NCBI RefSeq assembly: GCF_900044055.2
Contig: NZ_FCOX02000040.1
Span: 1-64,000, forward strand
Source of the DNA: Caballeronia calidae
GTDB taxonomy: Bacteria > Pseudomonadota > Gammaproteobacteria > Burkholderiales > Burkholderiaceae
Length of the DNA stretch: 64,000 bases
Direction: 5' to 3'
Of this stretch, positions 16,802 to 24,670 are shown in pieces. The notes under the pieces were generated by a model. The model was not told where the DNA came from. It worked only from the letters and a program-made list of their open reading frames with translations, and did not search any database. A program made the translations under genes and the position numbers. Positions within the stretch are counted from its first letter, which is position 1. Every line of letters starts with the position of its first letter.

Positions 16802-19159
16802 TCAGGCCGCGGCGGGCAGACGGTCGAACACGTCGCCCAGATCTACGATGGCGCCCTTCAGCAGCCCTGTCGCTTGCGCGAGTTCCGTATGGAACGCACT
16901 GTTGCTCTCGCGCAGCGTCTTCCTCACTTGGTCCGCGAATTCCTGATGCACTTCGGCGAGATCTTTGATCAGCTCGTTCAGATGGCCGCGCGTCGCGTCT
17001 TGCGCTTCGCGCAGCGACTTGCCAGCCATTTCCATCGACTGGACCAGATCGCGCTTGAGCGCCGCCTCTGAGGACACGGTCTCGAGTACGGTGCGCAACT
17101 CGGTCACCATACCCGCGAGCGAGTCGCGTACGGTGCGCTGATCCGTCAGCGCCTGCTGCACGGCGCCAAGTGATCCGTCGAGCGATGCCGCCGCGTGGCT
17201 CAGGCCCTCGGCCGTGCTGGCCACGCCGTCGGTGGCCGCCTTCACGCCTAGCAGGTTGTCGGCAAAGCGCGTCGATGCGTCGTGCAGACGTTCTGCGCCC
17301 TGCACCATGCGCTCGATGTTGCCATGCGTTGCCACGTTCAGCTTGTCGACAGCCTCGCGCATTGCGAGGCTGCCTTGTTTCACGGCTTCCGTCACTTTCC
17401 CGATCTGATCGGCCTGTTTGTCGAGCAAATCGGCGACCTGTGCGGCGAGTTGCGCCTGGCGCTTACCATGCTCTTCGTGAGCGGAGGAAGTCTGCGCCTT
17501 CAGCGTATCGATCATCTCGCTCGCCTTTCCGCCGAGCTGACCAATCAGGCGCGACGACGCCTCCACGGCATCGCTCTGACCCCTCGCCATGCTCGCGCGC
17601 GTCTCTTCCATCCAGGCGTGCATCTGCTCGCTGGTTTGGGTCTGACGTGCGGCCGTATCGGCGTGAATCGCGATGTTCTGTTCCCGCAATTCCCTCACGA
17701 AAGACGATGTGCCCTCGCTCATCTGACGCAGCATCTCCCGGGTCCGATCCGATGATTCGGCCTGACCACGCGCTACGCCGTCTTTCAACTCGTCAACGAA
17801 GGCGCGCATGCGGGCATTCGCTTCAGACTGTTGCGCGGCGGCTTCGGCATGGCTCGCCTGATTCTGGTCCTGCAGACCCTTAACGAACGAGGCGGTGCTT
17901 TCGCTTATCTGCCGCAGCATGTTCTGAGTCAGATCCGCAGATTCGGCCTGACCGCGCGCAACGCTTTCCTTCAAGTTGTCGACGAATGCCTGCATCTGAG
18001 CGTTCGATTCGGTCTGGCGACTTTGAATCTGTCCAAGCGCTTCTTCGACGCGTTTAGCCATCGCGTCTGCGGCTCCCGTGCCGGCGTCCTGAATCTGTGC
18101 GGCTAGTGCGCCGAAGCCCTGCGAGGCCGACTCGATTGTGTTCGCCGTCTTGAGCAGCATCTCGTTCATGCCACGCAATTGCGAGCCAAACATGTTTTCC
18201 ATCTGCGAGGTGAAGCTCGACAGCACATCGGTCAGGATCCGGCTGACCGCTTCGCCCTGACTATTGCCGACCGACTGCACGGCATTCGAGATGCGTGCGA
18301 GCGGCTCGGCAAGACCTTCAGAGAGGCTGTTGGTGATCGACGCCCCCAGTTCGTTGCTCGTCGTCCGGATCGCATTGATCTGTTGTTGCGTGAGTTCGCT
18401 GAGGACCTGCTTCAGATCGGTGACAAGCGATTCCTTCATCTGCATCGCCTGCGTCGCGGAGGTTTCGGAAGCCTCGACCAGACGTTGCAGGTACTCCTCT
18501 CCCGCGCCGGATTCGAACAGTCCGTCGATCAGGCCGCACAGCGCATCGAGATGGGTGTACAGCTTGTTGACGATGATCTTTTCGGCCGTGGTGATGGCCA
18601 TCGCCAGAAAGATCGCCAGGCCGGACAGTTTGAACGCACCGCCTACGCTGGACACCAGCGATTCGAGACTGGTGCGGACCACGAGCGGGTCATCGGTGAT
18701 CTTGAAATCGTTCAGGCCGAGAATCAGCCCGCCGAATGTGCCGATGATGCCGATCCCCGTCAGGATGCCGGGAAGATGTTTGTAGAACTCTGTCCGCAGC
18801 GGCGCGTTGATGAGCGCCTGCTCCGTGAAGAACGTGCTCGCGATGGCCGTCGCGCGCCAGCGCCCGGTTTCCACGACGCCAGACGCATTGATCGCCTTCT
18901 GCGCATGAAGCGTATCGCGATATTCCGCCCAGCAGTGCCGGAGCGCCTGGCCTTTCATGATCTCGCCGATCCGGTCGGCATCGATAGGTCCGTCAACGGA
19001 TTTCAATGCCTCGATTGTCTTTTTGGCGCCGAGCAACTCGGCGCGGACGCGAAAGTATGGCAACAGGAATTGCCAGGAGAACAATACGAGCGCGACCGAC
19101 AGTGCGATAAAGACAAATGAATGCAGGAAAAGCGAAAGCGAACCGGACGTTAAGTTCAT
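16802..19159 (-). CDS. zorA: Zorya ZorA: MotA-like motor subunit with long tail
   Basis: A protein of 785 residues. Transmembrane segments appear at about 9-33, 130-149 (LPGILTGIGIIGTFGGLILG, a MotA/TolQ/ExbB hallmark) and 172-192. From about residue 220 to the end lies a very long coiled tail rich in Gln, Ala, Glu and Ser, with two similar blocks around MQAFVDNLKESVARGQAESA and MRAFVDELKDGVARGQAESS. This architecture, a MotA-like core plus an intracellular tail, defines ZorA. It starts the Zorya operon; no obvious sigma-54 site is seen in the 170 bp upstream. Length is slightly above the usual 700-750 residues because of the repeated tail. Confidence 0.92.
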   Translation of the reverse strand: MNLTSGSLSLFLHSFVFIALSVALVLFSWQFLLPYFRVRAELLGAKKTIEALKSVDGPIDADRIGEIMKGQALRHCWAEYRDTLHAQKAINASGVVETGRWRATAIASTFFTEQALINAPLRTEFYKHLPGILTGIGIIGTFGGLILGLNDFKITDDPLVVRTSLESLVSSVGGAFKLSGLAIFLAMAITTAEKIIVNKLYTHLDALCGLIDGLFESGAGEEYLQRLVEASETSATQAMQMKESLVTDLKQVLSELTQQQINAIRTTSNELGASITNSLSEGLAEPLARISNAVQSVGNSQGEAVSRILTDVLSSFTSQMENMFGSQLRGMNEMLLKTANTIESASQGFGALAAQIQDAGTGAADAMAKRVEEALGQIQSRQTESNAQMQAFVDNLKESVARGQAESADLTQNMLRQISESTASFVKGLQDQNQASHAEAAAQQSEANARMRAFVDELKDGVARGQAESSDRTREMLRQMSEGTSSFVRELREQNIAIHADTAARQTQTSEQMHAWMEETRASMARGQSDAVEASSRLIGQLGGKASEMIDTLKAQTSSAHEEHGKRQAQLAAQVADLLDKQADQIGKVTEAVKQGSLAMREAVDKLNVATHGNIERMVQGAERLHDASTRFADNLLGVKAATDGVASTAEGLSHAAASLDGSLGAVQQALTDQRTVRDSLAGMVTELRTVLETVSSEAALKRDLVQSMEMAGKSLREAQDATRGHLNELIKDLAEVHQEFADQVRKTLRESNSAFHTELAQATGLLKGAIVDLGDVFDRLPAAA

Positions 19160-19331
19160 GAGCGCACGAATCTTGGGTTAGCCAAAACATTCAAATCACG
19201 CCGCGACAGAAACGCGAGGCGCGAGCGGAAAATTGCGTCCGCGCGAAGCGGGCGTCGTGAAATCGATTGAGGGAAACGATAGGCGTCGCGCAGCGAACTT
19301 CGCCGCCTAGAAGCGCCTAGTTTAGACAAGG

Positions 19332-19514
19332 CTATGAATTCACGGTGTCGGGTCTCTCAGGATCTATTTCTATTTTTTTTGCCCGGCAAAAGTCGAACAG
19401 CAATGTTTCCAGCAAGTTGGTCTGACTTCGGTTTTCGCGGTCGGCGGCACGTTCAAGCAATGCCTTGAACCGTGGAGAAACACGATAGCTGACCGATATT
19501 CTCTTGTTGATCAT
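19332..19514 (-). CDS. Ribbon-helix-helix DNA-binding protein
   Basis: A small protein of 60 residues starting MINKRISVSYRVSPRFKA. The pattern of an N-terminal beta strand (KRISVSYRVS), then two helices (PRFKALLERAADREN and QTNLLETLLFDFCRAKK) fits an Arc/CopG-type ribbon-helix-helix repressor. It is divergent from the McrBC-like operon that begins at 19747, and a palindrome (19564-19578) sits between them, so it may control either promoter. No toxin partner gene lies beside it. The sequence also reads without interruption upstream to 19547, but the ATG at 19514 gives the canonical RHH start. Confidence 0.7.
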   Translation of the reverse strand: MINKRISVSYRVSPRFKALLERAADRENRSQTNLLETLLFDFCRAKKIEIDPERPDTVNS

Positions 19515-19563
19515 GACAGCCCCAATGCACAGTGACGTACTATACATCCGAACCCTTCAAGAC

Positions 19564-19578
19564 GTAACAAGATGTTAC
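19564..19578. promoter_or_regulatory. Palindromic operator candidate between RHH gene and McrBC operon
   Basis: GTAACA-AGA-TGTTAC is a perfect 6-bp inverted repeat with a 3-bp centre, in an AT-rich stretch 50 bases upstream of the ribbon-helix-helix start. Its position in the divergent promoter region suits an autoregulatory operator. A TATAGT hexamer on the minus strand nearby (around 19537-19547) could be a -10 element. Confidence 0.45.
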
Positions 19579-19746
19579 ATATTTTGTGTTGCACCTCCGC
19601 AAGGCGTCGCTCGGTGGAACTCGACTTTGGCTCAAGTCCGGCCGCAAGTTGCCGTAAACAGGCTCAGGCGAGATAACTGATTCCATCGACCGAAGCCTGA
19701 CGGACTCGACGAAAGACGAAGACAAGCAGAAGAGAAAGGTTGAAGA

Positions 19747-20448
19747 ATGGATTTGATGGCAACAAGAGACGCGCTTGCGCGGGCGTTCACCGCCCTTGGA
19801 ACGCCGTCCCGAGCCAAGTCGGGGTATTTCAGATTCCAACGCAAGGTGGAGCACTCGTCAGTCACGACCGTTGCCGTGTACTGCGATGACGCCGGCGCGC
19901 ATGCAGTCGAGATCGCGTTCAATATCGAGGCGATCGCATCGGCGGTCAATGACGATGCGCCGCGATTGCTAGCATGGGTCGAAGCCCGGCGAGAAGCGAC
20001 CGGCCGTGCCGTGCGCGAGAACCCGCGCTATGGCTATGCCCGCGTCGGAATCGGCTCAAAGTACGAACTGTCGGCGCTCATCGATTCGTGGCGCGAATTA
20101 ACGGCGCCCGCAGCGGCGGCTACGCCGCGTCCGGCGCTTACCACGGACCGCTTCATATCCGTTCCGTTCTATATCGAAGGAAATGGCTCGAAGACTTTCT
20201 TCGCTCCTGCATTGAGACATCCGAAGGGATATCAGGTCGGAAGGAAGGGCGAAGAACGCTATATTCTGGAATATTGGGAAGCGCTCGCCTATCTCAAGGG
20301 CATGGCTTCGCCCGCGTTTCGTCGCCCGAATGGGAACGGCAACCGAAGCATCGTGACCTGCCAGCCCGGCGACGCCGAAGACGTTAGCCTGAAATATCTG
20401 CAGGATCAACTCGCGCGGACGCAGACAACGGGAGGGGACCGTGACTGA
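19747..20448 (+). CDS. McrBC-operon accessory protein with KTFF domain
   Basis: A protein of 233 residues, first gene of the McrBC-like operon; an alternative ATG lies three codons in. The N-terminal 120 residues are alpha/beta and unrecognised. Residues about 140-215 form a compact domain (ISVPFYIEG-x-GSKTFF, GYQVGRKGEE, YWEALAYLKGM, RRPNGNGN, VTCQPGDAEDVS) that is clearly repeated in the next gene product (98 residues). The stop overlaps the next start. I do not recognise the family. Because the shared domain occurs twice directly upstream of McrB, a role in substrate recognition or complex assembly is plausible but unproven. Confidence 0.75.
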   Translation: MDLMATRDALARAFTALGTPSRAKSGYFRFQRKVEHSSVTTVAVYCDDAGAHAVEIAFNIEAIASAVNDDAPRLLAWVEARREATGRAVRENPRYGYARVGIGSKYELSALIDSWRELTAPAAAATPRPALTTDRFISVPFYIEGNGSKTFFAPALRHPKGYQVGRKGEERYILEYWEALAYLKGMASPAFRRPNGNGNRSIVTCQPGDAEDVSLKYLQDQLARTQTTGGDRD

Positions 20449-20737
20449 CGGCTTCGTGCGCGTTCCCTTCTACGTCGAAGAAAGCGGCAAGAAGACCTTC
20501 TTCCTGCCTGACTGCCGCATGTCCGGCGGTTATGAAATCGGCGCGCGCGGGAAAGAAAAGGAACGCGGCATCGAGAGTTACTGGACGGCGCTCGACAAGC
20601 TGGTAGCAATGGAGCAACCGCGCTTCAGACGACGCAACGAGCAAGGCAATTTCGGCACCGTAACGTGTCAGCCGGGCGATGTCGAAGAGGTGAGCCGCAG
20701 CTTCATCGAACTGGAGTGTGCAAAGCATGGCGGCTGA
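20441..20737 (+). CDS. Stand-alone KTFF-domain protein, paralogous to upstream gene
   Basis: A protein of 98 residues with a GTG start at 20441 that overlaps the previous stop by 8 bases. Almost the whole protein is one domain: VRVPFYVEESGKKTFF, GYEIGARGKE, YWTALDKLVAME, FRRRNEQGN and VTCQPGDVEEVS line up motif for motif with residues about 140-215 of the 233-residue neighbour. It overlaps the McrB start by 11 bases. Function is unknown. Two related copies in one operon suggest a homo- or hetero-oligomer. Confidence 0.72.
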   Translation: MTDGFVRVPFYVEESGKKTFFLPDCRMSGGYEIGARGKEKERGIESYWTALDKLVAMEQPRFRRRNEQGNFGTVTCQPGDVEEVSRSFIELECAKHGG

Positions 20738-22568
20738 ACTCGACCAGGCGCTCTGGCACGCCGCGCTCGCACTGCTCGACGCGAACTTTCATTTTCGCTC
20801 GGTGCTTGGAACTTCGCCTCCGCGTCGATCCTATCGCCTCGAACCGAATGCACCTCCGATAAACATCGTTTTCAAAGACGGCGTCATCGCCATTGAGATG
20901 GCGCTGATCGTGCCCGAACTGTCACACCGTCGCCTGACTCTTGATCTGGGCGGCGCGTTGAGTCACCGATATCGCATTGTCGAACTCGCCGACCTCGAAC
21001 TCGCGATCAAGCGTATGACGGGCCGGCTTTCGCCGTCTGCTTCGAGCACATCGCAATCCGTCACGACTGAATCCGCACCTGAACGCAGCATGAAAGCACC
21101 AACCAACACGATCCTTTACGGGCCACCCGGCACAGGCAAGACCTATCGAACCGCCGAAATGGCCGTCGCCGTTTGCGAGGGCTCCGCTGGTCTCTCGCGC
21201 GAAGCCATCATGGCGCGTTACGAGGCACTGCGCGTCGAAGGTCGCATCAGCTTCGTGACCTTCCACCAGTCCTATGGTTACGAAGACTTCGTAGAAGGCT
21301 TGCGCCCGAACGTCGGCAATGGCGGCCAGATATCCTACGACATCCAGCCAGGCGTATTCCGCATGGTGGCCGACGCCGCCCGTCTGAACACCGTCGTCCG
21401 ATCCGGGCTCCAAGGCGCGCCGCTCAAAGAGCGCACCGTCTACAAGATGTCGCTCGGCGCAGTCGGCTGGGCCAAGAGCAGCGCCATGTTCAACGCCTGT
21501 ATCGAGAAAGGGTACGTGCTGCTCGGCTGGGGCAAGGACATTGACTTCTCGGAGTGCGACTCGGAAGCCCAGGTTCGCGAGCGCGTCAGGGAAGAATGGC
21601 CGGACGACAAGCGCATCAAGTCGCACACGCGATTCGTCAACGTATTCAAGAACGAAGTGCGGGTCGGCGACCTGATCATCGTCTCGAAGGGCAACAGCGC
21701 GTTCCGCGCGATCGGGGAAGTGACTGGCGAATACGAATTTCTCGAAGAAGGCGTATTCGGCAACCATCAAATGCGTCCAGTCCGCTGGCTCGCCGTGCTC
21801 GACAAAGAGCACGACGTTAGCGAAATATACGACCGTTCGTTCTCGATGCCGGCGCTCTATCAACTCAATTCGAGTTTCATCAAGACTGAAGCGCTTGACG
21901 CGCTCTTGCAGGCGCAGCGCACGGCAAGCAATCTGCCGTACGTGCTCATCATCGATGAGATCAATCGCGCCAACATCTCCAAGGTGTTCGGCGAACTCAT
22001 CACGCTGCTCGAACCGGACAAGCGCGAAGGCGCGCTGAACGCAGTAACGGTTAGACTACCTTATTCGGGCGATGACTTCAGCGTGCCGTCGAACCTGCAT
22101 ATTATCGGCACCATGAATACCGCCGATCGCTCGATCGCGCTTCTGGACACGGCCTTGCGGCGCCGCTTTGAGTTCGAGGAATTGCAGCCGGATTATGCGC
22201 GGCTCTCAGAGCGCGTCATTGCCGGCATCAACCTCGGGACGCTTCTCGCGGCGCTCAACGAACGCGTGGAATTCCTCTACGACCGCGACCATACGATCGG
22301 GCATGCCTATCTGCTCGACGCCGTCAGTCTAGGTGATCTGGACCGCGCGTTCAGGAGGAAGATCATTCCGCTGCTTCAGGAGTATTTCCACGAGGACTGG
22401 GCGAAAGTCAGGCTGGTGCTGAATGACACAAGCGGCGGCTTCATCGAGGCGAGCAAGTGGCTGCCGAAGGGCATGTCGGAAGAAGGCGATGACGTCGAGA
22501 TGCGCACGCGCTATCGCGTCAACCCAGATCCGTTCGGGTTGCCGTCGTATCTGAACATTTATTCCTGA
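20727..22568 (+). CDS. mcrB: McrB-like AAA+ GTPase with inserted PUA/EVE-like domain
   Basis: A protein of 613 residues from the ATG at 20727; a GTG at 20718 would add three. Residues 1-110 form an unrecognised N-terminal domain. The McrB AAA+ module begins with YGPPGTGKT (131-139) and FVTFHQSYGYEDFVEGLRP. A segment of about 155 residues (237-390) then interrupts the module; it reads VYKMSLGAVGW, YVLLGWGKDIDF, RVGDLIIVSKG and AIGEVTGEYEF, resembling an EVE/PUA-like fold that reads modified bases. The module resumes with VLIIDEINRANISKVFGEL and GTMNTADRSIALLDTALRRR, the signature of McrB GTPases. McrB loads onto modified DNA and drives McrC cleavage. Confidence 0.88.
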   Translation: MAAELDQALWHAALALLDANFHFRSVLGTSPPRRSYRLEPNAPPINIVFKDGVIAIEMALIVPELSHRRLTLDLGGALSHRYRIVELADLELAIKRMTGRLSPSASSTSQSVTTESAPERSMKAPTNTILYGPPGTGKTYRTAEMAVAVCEGSAGLSREAIMARYEALRVEGRISFVTFHQSYGYEDFVEGLRPNVGNGGQISYDIQPGVFRMVADAARLNTVVRSGLQGAPLKERTVYKMSLGAVGWAKSSAMFNACIEKGYVLLGWGKDIDFSECDSEAQVRERVREEWPDDKRIKSHTRFVNVFKNEVRVGDLIIVSKGNSAFRAIGEVTGEYEFLEEGVFGNHQMRPVRWLAVLDKEHDVSEIYDRSFSMPALYQLNSSFIKTEALDALLQAQRTASNLPYVLIIDEINRANISKVFGELITLLEPDKREGALNAVTVRLPYSGDDFSVPSNLHIIGTMNTADRSIALLDTALRRRFEFEELQPDYARLSERVIAGINLGTLLAALNERVEFLYDRDHTIGHAYLLDAVSLGDLDRAFRRKIIPLLQEYFHEDWAKVRLVLNDTSGGFIEASKWLPKGMSEEGDDVEMRTRYRVNPDPFGLPSYLNIYS

Positions 22569-22573
22569 TCGAT

Positions 22574-23884
22574 TTGAACATCCTCTCTGTTCGCGAACAC
22601 GGTAAGTTGGGCATCGGACCGGCTGCGTTGGATCAGGGGCGGCCGTTTGTTTCGGCGAGAGCGGCTTCTCGACTCACGTCGCTCAGAAAGCAGTACGGGT
22701 TTGAAGTGTTCAAGTACGCCAACGCGACGACGATCGCCGCGCAGCAGTACGTCGGCGTCCTTCAGACAGAGTCGGAAGTGATTGAAGTTCTGCCGAAGAT
22801 CACGGGCGAGGACGATCAGGTGCGCCGCAATCTCGTCGGCATGCTCGATGTCGCGCTCGATCTCGACATCGGCGAAGCCGATATCGCGCGCGTCGGGAAG
22901 CAGACGCATGGCGTGCTGGAACTTCTCATCCGCCTGTATTGCGGCAAGCTCTTTGAGCAATTGCGTCGGGGCCTCGTACGGCGCTACGAACCGCGCGAGG
23001 AAAACCTCGGTTTCGTGCGCGGCCGCCTGTCGATCGCTGATCAGACGCGAAAGAATGCCGCCAATCCCGAGCGCTTGTATTGCCGCTTCGAGGAGTTTCA
23101 GGAAGACAATCCGCTGAATGTGATCGTGAAAGCGTCGCTGCGCATGCTGCTTCGGAATTCACGGTCACCGGGGAATCAGCGCCTGCTGTCAGAGCTGCTG
23201 CTCGCGTTCGAAAGCGTCAGTGATTGCGCGCACGCGTCGCTTCCATGGTCACGTGTTCGCTTCGACCGGCTCAACGAGCGCTACAGGCCGTGCTTCCGGC
23301 TGGCTGAGATGTTCCTCAGGCAGACATCGCCCGATGTCACCGCAGGCAGCGCGCACGGCTTCTCATTGTTCTTCGACATGAACGTTTTGTTCGAGGAATA
23401 CATCGGCCGAATGGCGCTTCCCGTGCTGAGGAAACGCGGACTTCGCGGGCAACTGCAGGGACCGCGAAAGTATCTGGCGCGTGACATGGCGCAAGCCAAG
23501 CCCATATTCGCGATGAAGCCGGATCTCGTCGCGACGGATGGCGCGACGGCGCGACTCATCGTCGATACGAAATGGAAGCGGCTGTCTCCGGAGGAGTCGA
23601 AGGAAGGCGTCGCGCAATCGGACCTGTATCAGATGTACGCCTATGCTCACTGCTATGACTGCGCGACGATACTGCTCCTCTATCCGCACGACGTTCAACT
23701 CGGCGTCGAGCCGGGCATCCGACGGCGCTTCCGGCTCAACAGCACGGCGCATAGGACAGACGTAGGCGCGCGCGCGATGTTGGGTATCGCGACCATCGAC
23801 CTGAAGGATCTGCGGACGGTTCCATCGCAACTCGATGCGCTGTTCGATGCGCCGTGCATAGCGCTGCCAGTGTCTGCCCCTTGA
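22574..23884 (+). CDS. mcrC: McrC-like nuclease subunit
   Basis: A protein of 436 residues. The start is a TTG at 22574, 5 bp after the McrB stop; no ATG fits. The N-terminal part (LSVREHGKLGIGP, YVGVLQTESEVIEVLPKI) matches McrC, and the C-terminal nuclease carries a PD-(D/E)xK core: MKPDLVATDG with D at about 316, then LIVDTKWKRL with D-T-K at about 331-333. McrC binds the McrB ring and cuts DNA at modified sites. It closes the recognisable part of the operon; a 150-residue gene follows 112 bp later. Confidence 0.88.
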   Translation: MNILSVREHGKLGIGPAALDQGRPFVSARAASRLTSLRKQYGFEVFKYANATTIAAQQYVGVLQTESEVIEVLPKITGEDDQVRRNLVGMLDVALDLDIGEADIARVGKQTHGVLELLIRLYCGKLFEQLRRGLVRRYEPREENLGFVRGRLSIADQTRKNAANPERLYCRFEEFQEDNPLNVIVKASLRMLLRNSRSPGNQRLLSELLLAFESVSDCAHASLPWSRVRFDRLNERYRPCFRLAEMFLRQTSPDVTAGSAHGFSLFFDMNVLFEEYIGRMALPVLRKRGLRGQLQGPRKYLARDMAQAKPIFAMKPDLVATDGATARLIVDTKWKRLSPEESKEGVAQSDLYQMYAYAHCYDCATILLLYPHDVQLGVEPGIRRRFRLNSTAHRTDVGARAMLGIATIDLKDLRTVPSQLDALFDAPCIALPVSAP

Positions 23885-23996
23885 CGACGTGCGCTACGGT
23901 TTCTGTTCGGACACGCACGTCCAATCGGCATCGCCACGACTATGCTGGCACGCAAAAACGTCGCTGCATCGTCCTAACAGAAAAGGATCGAATAAG

Positions 23997-24449
23997 ATGA
24001 TTAGTGAAGAACTGGACTTCAGTCTTTTGTCGCTCGATTTTCTCTTCAAGCTCCTCAAAAACTGGCCCGCGCAAGATAGCGAGGGCGCAACGGTCCGTTT
24101 CGGCAGGCTCGGCACCGGCAAGTATCCCAACTATCAGATAAATCCAGCAATGGACACGCCTGTCACATACAGAGGCATGACCCACGAGCCCGACGAACAC
24201 ATTCCGGAATTTCACTCCGGGAACCTAACCAACGCGTATGGTTACGACCGGATCAAGACGGAGTTCGACGTTGCACTGAAGTCGGACTTCGCCGCGCTCG
24301 ATCACCTAGCGAAGTTCTACAAGAAGAATCCGAGCAAATATCCAAAGCCCGATCTATCGCAACGAAAGATAATCGTCCATAAGATGATGAACGGCGCTCC
24401 GCTGGAACAGTCTCTCAAGGACGTCCTCGCAAGCGCTGCTCCCTCGTGA
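23997..24449 (+). CDS. Hypothetical protein of 150 residues downstream of mcrC
   Basis: The ATG at 23997 has an AAAGGAT ribosome site 9 bases upstream and gives 150 residues beginning MISEELDFSLLSLDFLFKLL. There is no signal peptide or membrane helix. It has a Tyr/Pro/Gly-rich middle (GTGKYPNYQINPAMDTPVTY) and a C-terminal helix. I do not recognise it. Its stop is only 3 bp before the left inverted repeat of the Tn3-family transposon, so the transposon landed just past the gene and left it whole. Confidence 0.65.
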   Translation: MISEELDFSLLSLDFLFKLLKNWPAQDSEGATVRFGRLGTGKYPNYQINPAMDTPVTYRGMTHEPDEHIPEFHSGNLTNAYGYDRIKTEFDVALKSDFAALDHLAKFYKKNPSKYPKPDLSQRKIIVHKMMNGAPLEQSLKDVLASAAPS

Positions 24450-24452
24450 TGC

Positions 24453-24570
24453 GGGGTCCCTTCAATTCCAGTGCATTTTGCGACGGTAGGACGATCTTGG
24501 CGCAATGCGGGTTTGCGAGCCGGCCCCGTTAAAATATCTCATAAAATCAGGCGCTTGCTGTCTGGTTGTT
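24453..24570 (+). repeat. Left terminal inverted repeat of the Tn3-family transposon
   Basis: Matches the right end with few changes: GGGGTCCCTTCAATTCCAGT here, GATTCC at the right. The conserved block includes GTGCATTTTGCGACGGTAGG and GGTTTGCGA, and similarity reaches GCTTGCTGTCTGG about 115 bp in, much longer than the usual 38 bp. Confidence 0.85.
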
Positions 24571-24670
24571 TTACGCTCAGGTCTCCCCCGCCGAGATGGT
24601 CGCGCGGCGCGATGCGCGTGCCATGCGTCCCTCGAGCGGCGTTCGACGCGACCCGCCGCGGCACTGCGGT

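Noticed and set aside
19160..19331. Sigma-54 promoter upstream of zorA
   Set aside because: The best GG/GC pair (TTGGCTAACCC...) has no GC at the -12 position.
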